Part shown: piece after piece, positions 1-8,683 of the stretch
How the letters are laid out: each line of letters begins with the position of its first letter
Numbering within the stretch: the stretch's first letter is position 1
Origin: Deltaproteobacteria bacterium
Lineage (GTDB): Bacteria > Myxococcota_A > Polyangia > Nannocystales > Nannocystaceae
DNA: 64,000 nucleotides
Assembly: GCA_016709225.1 (NCBI GenBank)
Contig: JADJEE010000012.1
Coordinates: 1,550,001-1,614,000 of the forward strand
Direction: 5' to 3'
Notes under the pieces: model-generated
Databases searched by the model: none
What the model was told of the DNA's origin: nothing
Seen by the model: only the letters and a program-made list of their open reading frames with translations
Program-made: the position numbers and the translations under genes

Positions 1-113
1 GATCGAGCGCCCGCTCACCCGGCAGCAGCAGCGCCTCGGGCTCCGCGAGCGTGCGCGCGAGCGGCTCGAGCAAGTCGAAGCCGAGCAAGAACGCGCCGCG
101 ATCCCCCGGCGGC
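1..113 (-). other. Left edge; possible 5' end of a minus-strand gene
   Basis: One minus-strand frame reads as protein-like sequence (GFDLLEPLARTLAEPEALLL) with high GC at third positions, running off the left edge. An in-frame TAG lies just upstream and no ATG or GTG follows it. If this is a gene, it would start at TTG (position 88). The stretch is too short to identify and the call is tentative. Confidence 0.25.
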
Positions 114-119
114 TAGCAT
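114..119 (+). promoter_or_regulatory. -10-like TAGCAT box
   Basis: TAGCAT matches the TAnnnT box seen before many genes here. It lies 103 nt upstream of the multihaem lipoprotein start at 223, so this transcript would have a leader of roughly 95 nt. No clear -35 is seen. Confidence 0.35.
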
Positions 120-222
120 CGGTGCGACGTCGGGCCGTGCGGCCTGAACGCGTCGAGCCGCGCAGGGCGAGGGTTTCACCCCGTTGCGGAGTCGCTGGCC
201 ACCGGCGATACACCGTGGCGAA

Positions 223-1164
223 ATGTTGGCTTCGCGCGTGCTCGTCCCCGTGTTCACCGTGCTCGCACTGGGCGGGCTCGCGCTCTCGTGCGCGACCGAC
301 GATCCCGGCCAGGGCGACGGTGCGGGCGACAGCACGGGCACGTCGACGGCCGACGCCTCGGCCTCCGCGAGCACGACCGCGGGCTCGGGCGGTGCCGACT
401 CGACCGGCCTCCCCGGCGATCGCTACCACCCGCTCGACTACGCGATGGCGAGCGTGCACGGCCCGGCGATGAAGCTGCACGAAGAGGATTGCCGCAGCTG
501 CCACGGTGACGATCTCGCGGGCGGCACCAGCGAGGTCAACTGCGACAGCTGTCACACCGCGGGCTGGCGCACCGACTGCGTATTCTGCCATGGCGGCGAC
601 GCCGAGCCCAGCGGTGCACCGCCGCGCGACATCGACGGCACCACCGAGACCTCGATGCTCAGCTTCATCGCGCACACCCGGCACGTCACGCAGTACCAGC
701 ACGCGCCGTACGATTGCTCGCAGTGCCACGTGAAGCCGGTCGACGTGCTCAGCTCCGGCCACGTCTTCGACGACACCGATGCCCGCGCCGAGGTCTCCTT
801 CGCCGGCGGCATCAGTGCGCAGGGCGTGTGGGACGGCAACGGCGGCTGCCAGACCCTGTGGTGCCACGGCAACGGCATCAGCAACAACGGCGCCTACCAG
901 CACGACGACGCGCCCCCGACCTGCGGCGGCTGCCACCCCTATCCCGGCACCGAGAACCTCGACTACACGGCGATGTCCGGCCAGCACCGACGGCACATCA
1001 ACGAGGGCATCCAGTGCGCCGAGTGCCACGACCCGCTCGCGATCGAGAGCCACGTCGACGGCAAGCCGGATATCGCGATCACGGCCAACGGTTTCAGCTT
1101 CAATCAAGACAGCAAGAGCTGCACCGGGCTGTGCCACCTCAAGCCCCACAACGAGCACTGGTGA
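223..1164 (+). CDS. Multihaem c-type cytochrome lipoprotein (CxxxxCH family)
   Basis: A 313-aa exported electron-transfer protein. The ATG at 223 gives a clean lipoprotein signal peptide with Cys23 as the lipidated residue (lipobox LALSC), then a Ser/Thr/Gly linker to about residue 65. Six canonical haem motifs follow (CRSCH 90, CDSCH 107, CVFCH 119, CSQCH 165, CGGCH 234, CAECH 265), plus one CX4CH (CQTLWCH 209) and one CX3CH (CTGLCH 300). The CxxxxCH...CxxCH layout is typical of outer-surface cytochromes of Geobacter and related Deltaproteobacteria. Its partner is unknown. It converges on the next gene with 22 bp between stops. Confidence 0.85.
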   Translation: MLASRVLVPVFTVLALGGLALSCATDDPGQGDGAGDSTGTSTADASASASTTAGSGGADSTGLPGDRYHPLDYAMASVHGPAMKLHEEDCRSCHGDDLAGGTSEVNCDSCHTAGWRTDCVFCHGGDAEPSGAPPRDIDGTTETSMLSFIAHTRHVTQYQHAPYDCSQCHVKPVDVLSSGHVFDDTDARAEVSFAGGISAQGVWDGNGGCQTLWCHGNGISNNGAYQHDDAPPTCGGCHPYPGTENLDYTAMSGQHRRHINEGIQCAECHDPLAIESHVDGKPDIAITANGFSFNQDSKSCTGLCHLKPHNEHW

Positions 1165-1186
1165 GCCGCCGCGGCTACGGCCGCGC

Positions 1187-2614
1187 TCACGGGCACATCG
1201 CGCCCATGCTGATGCAGATGTCGTCGCCGGCGCAGCAGGTCTGACCGCCGCCGCAGTGGTACACGCAGCTGCCGCTGGCGTTGCACGTGCGGCAGTCGCC
1301 GCACTCGCTGCCACTCGGATCGTTGCCGGTGCACATGTCGGTCATCTCGTTGCACACCTCGCTGCAGTCGCTGTCGCCGTCGGGGCCGGGGCAAGGGTTG
1401 CCCGGCGAGACGCAATTCCCCATCGCATTGCAGGTCTCGGCGCCGTTGCAGAACTGGCCGTCGCTGCACGACGTGCCGACCATCGCGGGCACGATCTGGC
1501 AGCTACCACCTTCGCATGCGCCGACCATGCACGGGGCGTTCGATGGACAATCCGCGTCGTCGAGGCACTCGACGCAGGCGCCGGCGCCGTTGCACTGGCC
1601 GCCGGGACATGCGGTGCCGATGAGCGCCGCCGGGTGGCCGGCGACGCCGCCGTTGCAGACCTCGTCGGTGCAGACGTTGCCGTCGTCGGCGGGCTCGTCG
1701 TCGCCGTCGATCGCATCGACGATCGCGCCGCGTCCATCGCAGCGACGCTCCTGACAGTCGCCGGAGGTCTGCACGTCGGCCGGCAACGCGACCCCGGCCG
1801 CCACGTTCATCACGCCGCACACGCCGGCGTCGCAGGTCACCGTCGCGCACGCGCTCGACTCGCCGCCGCATTCGCTGGGGTCGGTGCAGCCGGTGCACGC
1901 ACCGCTGGCGTCGCAGGTGCCCGCCATGCAGGCACTCCCGCGGGGCAACGCCGCGTTGCTCGGGGTGCCGTCGATGCACGCGTCGACGGTGCACTCGGAG
2001 GCATCGGTCGGGGTGTCCGCGTTGTCGTCGACCACCCGCGTGCCGCCGAGGCCATCACACTCGACACGCCGACAGTCGCGCGGCGTCTGCAGCGTGGGGT
2101 TCACGGCGGTACCGGCGGGTGACAGCACCTGATCGCACACCTGTTCGACGCAGGTGCGGGTGCGGCAGTCGTCGTCGGGCGGCAGCAGCACGCAGTCGCT
2201 GGGCACCGCACACGCGCAGCTCGGATCGTCGGCCCGCGGGGCGTGGGTGCACACGCCCTGCTCGCAGGCGTCGATCGAGCAGGGGTTGTCGTCGTCGCAC
2301 GCGCTGGCGTCGACACAGCCGCCGCCATCGGCCCCGGAGTCGGCCGTATCGACGACACCACTGCCATCGCCATCGACCCCACCGCTGCCCGCCGAGGGCG
2401 ACACGCACTCGCCCGCCAGCCCCCGCGGCGCCAGCTCGCCGTAGCGCCGACCGAAGGGGCACGTCGCGTCGGGGAAGCTGCAGTAGCCCGAGGGCTCGCA
2501 CACGCCAGCGACACCGTCGGCGACGCACTCCGCGTCGTCGCTGCATGCGTAGCGCGAGCGGTCCCCGCACGCGAGTGCGAGCAAGCCGACCGACCAACGC
2601 GCGAGCGACCGCAT
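1187..2614 (-). CDS. Cys-rich lipoprotein with repeated CxxDxxC-type segments
   Basis: A 475-aa predicted lipoprotein: short signal peptide with lipobox LLALAC (Cys16), then a Cys-rich N-terminal segment (ACSDDAECVADG...). A Gly/Ser/Asp linker follows, then a long run of repeated short Cys-Asp motifs such as CDDDNPC, CTGCTDPSEC and CVECLDDADC, and a final CCAGDD. This architecture is common among myxobacterial surface proteins and implies extensive disulfide bonding outside the cytoplasm. No catalytic motif is visible, so the function is unknown. The start ATG sits 9 nt downstream of a TGCTAGCCT promoter-like box, which supports this start. Confidence 0.8.
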   Translation of the reverse strand: MRSLARWSVGLLALACGDRSRYACSDDAECVADGVAGVCEPSGYCSFPDATCPFGRRYGELAPRGLAGECVSPSAGSGGVDGDGSGVVDTADSGADGGGCVDASACDDDNPCSIDACEQGVCTHAPRADDPSCACAVPSDCVLLPPDDDCRTRTCVEQVCDQVLSPAGTAVNPTLQTPRDCRRVECDGLGGTRVVDDNADTPTDASECTVDACIDGTPSNAALPRGSACMAGTCDASGACTGCTDPSECGGESSACATVTCDAGVCGVMNVAAGVALPADVQTSGDCQERRCDGRGAIVDAIDGDDEPADDGNVCTDEVCNGGVAGHPAALIGTACPGGQCNGAGACVECLDDADCPSNAPCMVGACEGGSCQIVPAMVGTSCSDGQFCNGAETCNAMGNCVSPGNPCPGPDGDSDCSEVCNEMTDMCTGNDPSGSECGDCRTCNASGSCVYHCGGGQTCCAGDDICISMGAMCP

Positions 2615-2623
2615 CGTCCCACG

Positions 2624-2629
2624 AGGCTA
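2624..2629 (-). promoter_or_regulatory. Extended -10 (TGCTAGCCT) for the Cys-rich lipoprotein
   Basis: On the minus strand TGC-TAGCCT is followed by 9 nt and then the ATG at 2614. There is no Shine-Dalgarno sequence between, so the leader would be only 2-3 nt. Confidence 0.5.
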
Positions 2630-2726
2630 GCACGCCGGTCCGCATCGCCGGCCGCCCGCGCAGCGGCGCGTCACGCGTGACGAATTTCCGTGATCAGGGT
2701 CGCCTGCGGCCCGTCCTCACCGTCAG

Positions 2727-2948
2727 ATGCAGCTTCGAATCGCCACCCTTCTCGCCGCGTTCCTGGTGCCGATGGTCGCCGTGCCGACCCTCGCGCTGGG
2801 CCAACCGAACAACCCCAAGCCCGGCACCTGCACGACCGACAACAGCGACCCGAACTACACCTGCAAGACCTGCACGTCGGCCGGCGGCGGGGTCGTCACG
2901 ATCACCTGCACGCCGAAGGTGAAGGCGCCGCCCGTCGCCTGGTGGTGA
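2727..2948 (+). CDS. Small secreted protein
   Basis: A 73-aa protein with a typical Sec signal peptide: basic n-region MQLR, a hydrophobic core, and a predicted cut after about residue 25 (LALG|QP). The mature part is about 48 aa and has four Cys (GTC, YTC, KTC, ITC) in a Thr/Pro-rich setting ending in Trp-Trp. No lipobox is present, so it should be soluble in the periplasm or secreted. I do not recognise a family. Third-position GC and the clean signal peptide support it as a real gene. Confidence 0.6.
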   Translation: MQLRIATLLAAFLVPMVAVPTLALGQPNNPKPGTCTTDNSDPNYTCKTCTSAGGGVVTITCTPKVKAPPVAWW

Positions 2949-3024
2949 GAGTCGGCTCGCCCCGACCCCCGCGGGGCCGTGGCGCGCACGTCGGTCCGAA
3001 CTTCCGGACCGCGCGCGCGCCCGC

Positions 3025-3831
3025 TCAGTAGCAGCCGCAGGCCTCGGTGTCGCCGGCGAAGTACGTGCAGCCGGGCGAGTAGCGATAGCCATTGTCCTTG
3101 CACAGCTGATCGCAGTCGTAGGTGGTCCATGAACCACCCCAGCACTGCGCCATGGTGAAGGTGTCGACGCAGCGCATCGCGCCTTCGACACAGGTCTCGT
3201 TGCAGATGCAGGTCGGGGTCGAGCCCTGCATCTCGCAGTGGTCCGAGCCGCCGGGATAGCCGCCCTCGACGCACACGGTGTCGCAGTCCTCCGCGACCCA
3301 ATAGCCGTTGCTGCAGGTGCGCCCGTTGTTGCCGTCGCAGCTCGAGGTGCCCTCCTGCGCTGCGGTGCACTCGGCCCACGGGTTGAGGCAGTAGCAGAGG
3401 TTCTCGCCGTCATCGAGCACGTTGCAGCCGTTGGTGGGCTGCGCCTCACCACAGAACCCGCGGCAATCACGGGTGCTGAGCTTGCCGTCCTCGCACTTGC
3501 GCAGGGTCTCGTCGTCGAGGCACTGGGTCTCCGACGGCTCGCACATCGTGCGAATCTGCTCGTCGTCGCCACCGCTCGCCGTCACTGCGTCACCGCTGCT
3601 CGAGCTCTCGTCGGTCGCGTCGCCGGTGCTGCCCTCCTGCGGCGTGATCGCCTGCGGTCCGCCGCAGACGTGTTCGACACACGCCTGCGTGCCGCCGCAC
3701 TCGAGGTCGGTGTTGCACGGCAGGCCCAGGGTGCCGTCGCCGCTGTAGAGGCAGCCCACCAGCGCCGACGCCAGCCCGAGCCCGATGCCTGCGCCGTGGC
3801 GCGAAGGACGGAAGTGATTGCGTTCGACCAT
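3025..3831 (-). CDS. Cys-rich lipoprotein
   Basis: A 268-aa predicted lipoprotein. A basic N-terminus (VERNHFRPSRHG) and a hydrophobic stretch lead to the lipobox SALVGC (Cys27). A Cys-rich region (CNTDLECGGTQAC), an acidic Ser/Asp linker, and then regularly spaced Cys with Gly/Trp (CEMQGSTPTCICNETC, CWGGSW) follow, ending at CGCY. It starts 2 bp after the stop of the upstream TPR-like membrane protein, so the two form an operon. The repeated Cys pairs suggest a disulfide-stabilised surface protein. No enzymatic motif is seen and function is unknown. Confidence 0.75.
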   Translation of the reverse strand: MVERNHFRPSRHGAGIGLGLASALVGCLYSGDGTLGLPCNTDLECGGTQACVEHVCGGPQAITPQEGSTGDATDESSSSGDAVTASGGDDEQIRTMCEPSETQCLDDETLRKCEDGKLSTRDCRGFCGEAQPTNGCNVLDDGENLCYCLNPWAECTAAQEGTSSCDGNNGRTCSNGYWVAEDCDTVCVEGGYPGGSDHCEMQGSTPTCICNETCVEGAMRCVDTFTMAQCWGGSWTTYDCDQLCKDNGYRYSPGCTYFAGDTEACGCY

Positions 3832-3833
3832 GG

Positions 3834-4880
3834 CTAGAACCTCACCTGCAACGAAACCCCCGCGTGTCGCCGTGAGACGCTCGGCGACACCGCGACACTC
3901 GGCACGTCGGCACGACGCCGCTTGGCACCGATGCCGACCATGACCGCGCCCGCGACCACGAACACCGCCCCCGCGACCGCCCCGCTCACTGCCATCGCGT
4001 TGCCCGACAACCCCTGCGAGATCTGTTGGCGGCGATCATCGGGTGACTGCGTGGGCGAGAACGACTCGGCGGCGCGCGCCCGCGCCATGCCAGCGCCCAT
4101 CACCGCCAGCGCCGCGACGCCGACGCCCAGCCCGACGGCACCGCCGGCGATGAGGCCGGTGCCCTTGCGGCGATGGGACTCGTCGGTCTCGACCGGCTGC
4201 GGCTGTGGATCGACATCGTCGGCCTGGCGGCTGCGCGCGCGCGGGTCGTCGCGCCGGCGGTACCACGCGAGGTCCTCGACCCGCGGCGCCCAGCTCGACG
4301 CACTCACGCCCTCGTAGTCGCCTCGCAGGCTGGCGTCGATCTGCGCGTCGGCGTCGCCGTGCTCGCCCGAGACCCGCTGTCGTTCGGCGTCGATCTCTTT
4401 CATGCGGGCATCGACCAGCGCCTGCTTGGCGCTGCGATCCGCGGCATCCGTCGCGATCTCGCCGAGCCGGGCCGTGTAGGCCTCGAGCACCGTGCGCTCG
4501 GCTGCGAGCGCCTCGAGATCACCGCGCAGGCCGTAGATCTGCGCGTGGCACTGGGCGATCCACAGCGCGACCGAGCCGCGACTGCGCGCGTAGTGCCGCT
4601 CGTCGGGCAACAGACGCAGTGCGTCGCCGAACGCGACCAGGGCAGCATCGAAGTCGGCGCCCTCGTGGGCCCGCTTGCCGCGCATGTACGCCTGGTAGGC
4701 CGCCTCCTCGCCCTTCACGAGCCGATCTGGATCGAGCCCCCGCGGCCCCGCGAGCACGTCGTCGTGGGCAGCCGCCGTCGCCGGAACCGGCATCGCGGCC
4801 GCGCTCCTCGAGCGTTGCGCGACCGGCAGCGCCACGGCCGCGGCCAAGACCATGGAAAGTGGAACGCGAAGGCGACTCAC
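3834..4880 (-). CDS. Exported protein with TPR-like region and two C-terminal membrane segments
   Basis: A 348-aa protein. The GTG at 4880 is preferred because it gives a basic n-region (SRLR) and a good signal peptide ending near AAA. An ATG further upstream, at 4922, would begin inside the inverted repeat. Residues about 50-170 form a TPR-like helical region (AYQAYMRGKRAHEGADF...). After an Arg/Asp-rich linker come two Gly/Ala-rich membrane segments (about 235-255 and 290-312) separated by a short loop, and a tail ending VSLQVRF. The same build recurs in the genes at 11852 and 45502. It is the first gene of an operon with the Cys-rich lipoprotein downstream. Function unknown. Confidence 0.7.
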   Translation of the reverse strand: MSRLRVPLSMVLAAAVALPVAQRSRSAAAMPVPATAAAHDDVLAGPRGLDPDRLVKGEEAAYQAYMRGKRAHEGADFDAALVAFGDALRLLPDERHYARSRGSVALWIAQCHAQIYGLRGDLEALAAERTVLEAYTARLGEIATDAADRSAKQALVDARMKEIDAERQRVSGEHGDADAQIDASLRGDYEGVSASSWAPRVEDLAWYRRRDDPRARSRQADDVDPQPQPVETDESHRRKGTGLIAGGAVGLGVGVAALAVMGAGMARARAAESFSPTQSPDDRRQQISQGLSGNAMAVSGAVAGAVFVVAGAVMVGIGAKRRRADVPSVAVSPSVSRRHAGVSLQVRF

Positions 4881-4905
4881 GGCGGACAAGGTGTGGCCCG
4901 TGGGA

Positions 4906-4932
4906 ATTTCGATCCCCGGCACGGATCGAAAT
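4906..4932. promoter_or_regulatory. Perfect inverted repeat in divergent promoter region
   Basis: Arms ATTTCGATCC (4906-4915) and GGATCGAAAT (4923-4932) are exact reverse complements separated by 7 bp. The site sits in the 77-bp gap between two divergent genes (starts at 4880 minus and 4958 plus). That placement suits a dimeric regulator controlling both. No regulator gene is adjacent. Confidence 0.5.
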
Positions 4933-4957
4933 CTCCGGGCCCAGCACCTACGGCTTC

Positions 4958-6583
4958 GTGAAGCGCATCGCGTTCCCCCTGGCCTGCGTGCTCGTCTCGG
5001 CCGCCTGCGTCCCCTCGGCGCAGCCGGGCAGCTGCTTCGTCGACGACAACTGCGGGCTCGGGCTGGCGTGCATCGACGGCACCTGCCAGATGCCCGGCGG
5101 CAGCTCGACCGGCGACGACGGCATCGACATCCCCGACGGCCTCAAGCTCGACGTCGGCGGTGCGGTGGCCGAGATCCCCGGCACCTGCCAGGACGCGCTG
5201 GCGATCCGCACCAACGCCGGCTGCGAGTTCTGGGCGGTCGATCTGCCCAACGGCTGGCTCGCATCGGAGCCGTTCAGCTACGACATCGCGGCCAACCAGC
5301 AGTTCGCAGTGGTGGTCGCCAACGTCTCCGACGCACAGGCCGCGACGGTGTCGATCTACAGCAGCAACGGCACGACCGCGCTCGAGACCGCGACCATCGC
5401 CCCGCTGCACACGCACACGTTCCGCCCGCCGATGCAGAACGTGGACCCGACGCGCAATGGCGGCGCCGATGCCTATCGCATCTCGAGCGACGTGCCGATC
5501 ACCGCATACCAGTTCCAGCCACTCGACAACCTCACGCCGGTGTACTCCAACGACGCGTCGTCGCTGCTCCCGGCCCACGTGCTCGAGGCCGACTACCTCG
5601 CCGTCACATCGGACGCAGTGCGACTCTCGATGTACCCAGCGGGATCCTTCGAGACGCAGGACTACGACGCCGGCGCGTTCGTGAGCGCGGTCGCAACCGT
5701 CGACGGCACCCACGTCTCGTTCTATCCCACCGCCGAGCTGGCCGACGGCGCGTGGGACGGTGCGGTGTTGAACCGCGGGCAGGTCTTCACGATCCTCTCG
5801 AAGCCCGGCTCGGCCACCGGCAACCCGTACGGCAACCTCTCGGGCACGCGAGTGATCGCCGATCATCCGATTGCCGTGTTCTCGGGCAACGTCAGCGCGA
5901 GCGAACCAGCAACGGCGACGAAGTGCTGCCTCGACCACGTCGAGCACCAGATGTTGCCGCTGGTGGCGTGGGGCGCCAGCTACATCGCCCCGCCGCCGCC
6001 GCTGCCGGCCGACCCACGCCAGGATGCCCCCGCGACCTATCGCATCACCGCGGCCTTCGACGGCACGCAGCTGCAGTACGGCGGCAGCAAGCCCGCCGGT
6101 GCGCCCGACTCGCTGGATGCCAACGAAACCGCTGCCTTCGCGTCGGCCGCACCGCTGGTCGTGAGCAGCGATCCCGAGCACCCGTTCGCCGTGACGCAGT
6201 TCCTCTTCAACGGCCTCGAGAACCCCACGCCGAGCAACGCGGGCGACCCCAGCATGATCGCGCAGCCATCGACCTCGCAGCTGCAGACGCGCTACGTGTT
6301 CTTGTCACCCGCCGGGTACGCGCAGAGCACGGTCACGATCTTCGCACCGCAGGGCGCGAACGTGACCCTCGACGGGCAGTCGGTCACGCAGTGGCAGCAG
6401 CTGCCGCCGCTGGCGGGCGAGTCGTGGTCGTATGCGCGCGTGCCGATCGACCCCGGCGCCCACATCCTCATCTCCGACAAGAACGCCGGCATCGACGTGT
6501 ATGGATTCGACGCCAACGTGAGCTACGCCTACGCCGGCGGCAGCGCGGTCGAGCGCATCAGCGAGGCTCCGCCGATCCCGTGA
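4958..6583 (+). CDS. IgGFc-binding-domain-like lipoprotein
   Basis: A 541-aa predicted lipoprotein. The GTG at 4958 gives a signal peptide with lipobox VLVSAAC (Cys17), followed by a small Cys-rich segment (CFVDDNCGLGLACIDGTC) and an acidic Gly/Ser linker. The remaining 470 residues resemble the IgGFc-binding N-terminal family frequent in myxobacteria: the segment YRISSDVPITAYQFQPLDN and later HPFAVTQFLFNG are its typical beta-strand motifs. The family is thought to mediate surface binding or adhesion; the ligand is unknown here. The gene is divergent from the TPR-like gene and shares the inverted repeat at 4906-4932. Confidence 0.75.
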   Translation: MKRIAFPLACVLVSAACVPSAQPGSCFVDDNCGLGLACIDGTCQMPGGSSTGDDGIDIPDGLKLDVGGAVAEIPGTCQDALAIRTNAGCEFWAVDLPNGWLASEPFSYDIAANQQFAVVVANVSDAQAATVSIYSSNGTTALETATIAPLHTHTFRPPMQNVDPTRNGGADAYRISSDVPITAYQFQPLDNLTPVYSNDASSLLPAHVLEADYLAVTSDAVRLSMYPAGSFETQDYDAGAFVSAVATVDGTHVSFYPTAELADGAWDGAVLNRGQVFTILSKPGSATGNPYGNLSGTRVIADHPIAVFSGNVSASEPATATKCCLDHVEHQMLPLVAWGASYIAPPPPLPADPRQDAPATYRITAAFDGTQLQYGGSKPAGAPDSLDANETAAFASAAPLVVSSDPEHPFAVTQFLFNGLENPTPSNAGDPSMIAQPSTSQLQTRYVFLSPAGYAQSTVTIFAPQGANVTLDGQSVTQWQQLPPLAGESWSYARVPIDPGAHILISDKNAGIDVYGFDANVSYAYAGGSAVERISEAPPIP

Positions 6584-6650
6584 TCGCTGCGGGCGCGGAC
6601 AGAATCGGGACTGCTCCGCAACGGCACCCCCTCGTGCCCCCCGAGGGGGC

Positions 6651-6656
6651 TACACT
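6651..6656 (+). promoter_or_regulatory. -10-like TACACT box
   Basis: TACACT lies 11 nt before the GTG at 6668. The gap holds no clear Shine-Dalgarno sequence apart from GGGAG, so the leader is about 5 nt. Confidence 0.45.
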
Positions 6657-6667
6657 GATGGGAGCAG

Positions 6668-7213
6668 GTGCACGTCAAGGCCACCGCGGTGCGCAGCGCG
6701 ATCGCAGGCGTCGAGCGACTGTTCGGACCCGAGGCGTGGATGCGCGTGCGCGCGGCATTACCGGCCGGCGTGGCCGCGGAGCTGGATCGGCCGCTCATCC
6801 CCACGCGCATGATCCCGATCCACCTCAGCGCGGCCCTGCACGAGACCATCCGCGAGGTGCTCGGCGCGGGTGATCTCGACGTCAACCGCCGCGTCGGCGT
6901 GGAGGCGGCGCGCACCGACTTCGGCGGCGTGTACTCGATCTTCCTGCGCGTGGCCGACTACGAGACCACCCTGCGTCGCCTCGAGCGCGCGTGGCGTCAA
7001 TACAACTCCCAAGGCACCCTGACCTGGGTGACGCTCACCCGTGACTGTGCCCGCGTCGTGACCGAGGGCACCGCGGGCTACACCGAGCCCATGTGGTACG
7101 CGACCACCGGTCGCGTCGAGGGGATCCTCAGGCTCGCCGGCGCGACGGCGGTGGACGTGCGCGTGCTCGAGACTTCGCCCGCGCACTGCATCGCCGACTT
7201 TCGCTGGCGCTGA
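6668..7213 (+). CDS. DUF2378/TIGR02265-like myxobacterial protein
   Basis: A 181-aa soluble protein without signal peptide or membrane segment. Length and general features (an N-terminal helical segment with GVERLFGPE, a central FGGVYSIFLRVADYETTLRR, and a final strand-rich part ending CIADFRWR) recall the Myxococcales-restricted TIGR02265/DUF2378 proteins, whose fold is related to V4R/haem-NO-binding domains. That assignment is by eye and moderate. It appears to be a single-gene unit with its own promoter-like box. The GTG start was chosen because it follows that box at the usual distance. Confidence 0.6.
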   Translation: MHVKATAVRSAIAGVERLFGPEAWMRVRAALPAGVAAELDRPLIPTRMIPIHLSAALHETIREVLGAGDLDVNRRVGVEAARTDFGGVYSIFLRVADYETTLRRLERAWRQYNSQGTLTWVTLTRDCARVVTEGTAGYTEPMWYATTGRVEGILRLAGATAVDVRVLETSPAHCIADFRWR

Positions 7214-7296
7214 GAGCCCCGAGACGGCGCGGACCCGCGCCCCGGTTTTCGGCGCTCGGAGGCTGTCACACGCGGCCCCGCCGTCCTCCATGGGTC

Positions 7297-8625
7297 ATGC
7301 GTCGCCGTGGAACCCTTGCCTGGACCCTGATCGCCGGCGGCTGCTTCTCGCCCGACGCGAGCGATCCGAACACCACGGGCACCGCGGCATCGACCGATGG
7401 CTCGGGATCGTCGGGCCCGCACGGGACGAGCTCCGACGCCACGTCGGACGGCCCGGGCGGCGACAGCAGCGGCGACGCCGGTTCCAGCGAGGGCACCGGC
7501 AGCGGCGACGACGGCACGACCGAGGCCGGCTCGACCGACGGTGGCGGCAGCACCGGCGAGCCCGTCGCGGTCTGCGGCGACGGCGTGGCGGCGGTGGGCG
7601 AGCTGTGCTTCGACGACATCACGCTCGTCGACGGCAGCGACGTGATGTTCTCGGGTCGGCTCGCCGACCTCGACGGCGACGGCGATCGCGACGTGGTCTA
7701 CCTCATCGGCGATGGTGTCGTGGTCCACCTCGGGGTCGGCGACGGCAGCTTCGGACCCGGCCTGGGCGGGATCACGATGGTCTCGATCGCCGCCGAGATC
7801 GGCGACGTCGATGGTGACGGCAACACCGACATCGTCGGTGTGAACGAGTACGACTCGACGGTGTCCATCGCTCGCGGCAACGGCGGTGGCGGCTTCGCGA
7901 TCCAACCCCTGCTGACGGCCAACAATCCGCCGAGCCACCTGCTGATCACGCAGCTCGATGGCGACGACGGCGACGACATCATCGTCGGCACCAGCATGGG
8001 CGTCGAGGTGTTGCGCAGCACGGGCGACGGCGCGCCGCTCGACCTCGGCGGGTTCGGACTCGGCGGCCCCGTCCACGCGATGGGGCTCGGCGAGTTCGAC
8101 GGCGACGGCGACACCGACCTCATCTACGTCTACGAGGCCTACGGTGAGCAGCGCTTGATCGTGCGGCTGGGCAACGGCGACGCCAGCTTCGGCTCGAGCA
8201 TCACGATCGACGACGGCGGCGATCTCCCGCGCGGTGTCTCGGGCGGCGACCTCGACGGCGATGGCCACGGCGACCTCGTGTACGTCGACGTCACGCTCGC
8301 GCAGGTGTTCGTGCAGCTGGGCAACGGCGCCGGTGGCTTCGCCGACCCGGTCGGCTACACCACCGACGACGACCCGCAGCACACGCTGCTGCTCGACGTC
8401 ACCGGCGACGACGCGCCCGACGTCGTCGTCGGTCACGTCGACGGCCAGTCGTTGTGGGTGTACCCCGGCGACGGCGACGGCGGGCTGCAACCACCGCTGG
8501 CGATCCCGCTGGCGGGCCCGGTCTACTCGCTGGCGTCGGGATACGCCAACGCCGACGCGATTCCCGACCTGGTCGCGACCGACGGCGGTGCCCAGCGGAT
8601 CTCGGTCGTGCTCTCGACCCCTTGA
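7297..8625 (+). CDS. FG-GAP/VCBS-repeat lipoprotein
   Basis: A 442-aa predicted lipoprotein. The signal peptide ends in IAGGC (Cys16), then comes a Ser/Gly/Asp/Thr linker of about 80 residues. At least seven FG-GAP-like repeats with calcium-loop cores follow: DLDGDGDRDVVY, DVDGDGNTDIVG, DGDDGDDIIVG, FDGDGDTDLIY, DLDGDGHGDLVY, DVTGDDAPDVVV and ANADAIPDLVA. These form a beta-propeller with Ca-binding loops, as in integrin alpha chains and many bacterial surface proteins. The likely role is extracellular binding or structure. The palindromic element at 8684-8851 follows 58 bp after its stop. Confidence 0.8.
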   Translation: MRRRGTLAWTLIAGGCFSPDASDPNTTGTAASTDGSGSSGPHGTSSDATSDGPGGDSSGDAGSSEGTGSGDDGTTEAGSTDGGGSTGEPVAVCGDGVAAVGELCFDDITLVDGSDVMFSGRLADLDGDGDRDVVYLIGDGVVVHLGVGDGSFGPGLGGITMVSIAAEIGDVDGDGNTDIVGVNEYDSTVSIARGNGGGGFAIQPLLTANNPPSHLLITQLDGDDGDDIIVGTSMGVEVLRSTGDGAPLDLGGFGLGGPVHAMGLGEFDGDGDTDLIYVYEAYGEQRLIVRLGNGDASFGSSITIDDGGDLPRGVSGGDLDGDGHGDLVYVDVTLAQVFVQLGNGAGGFADPVGYTTDDDPQHTLLLDVTGDDAPDVVVGHVDGQSLWVYPGDGDGGLQPPLAIPLAGPVYSLASGYANADAIPDLVATDGGAQRISVVLSTP

Positions 8626-8683
8626 TCGCCCGGGCCCGCCCGGGCCACGCGCAGGCTCGCGCCAATGCGGTGGCGGACAGCAC

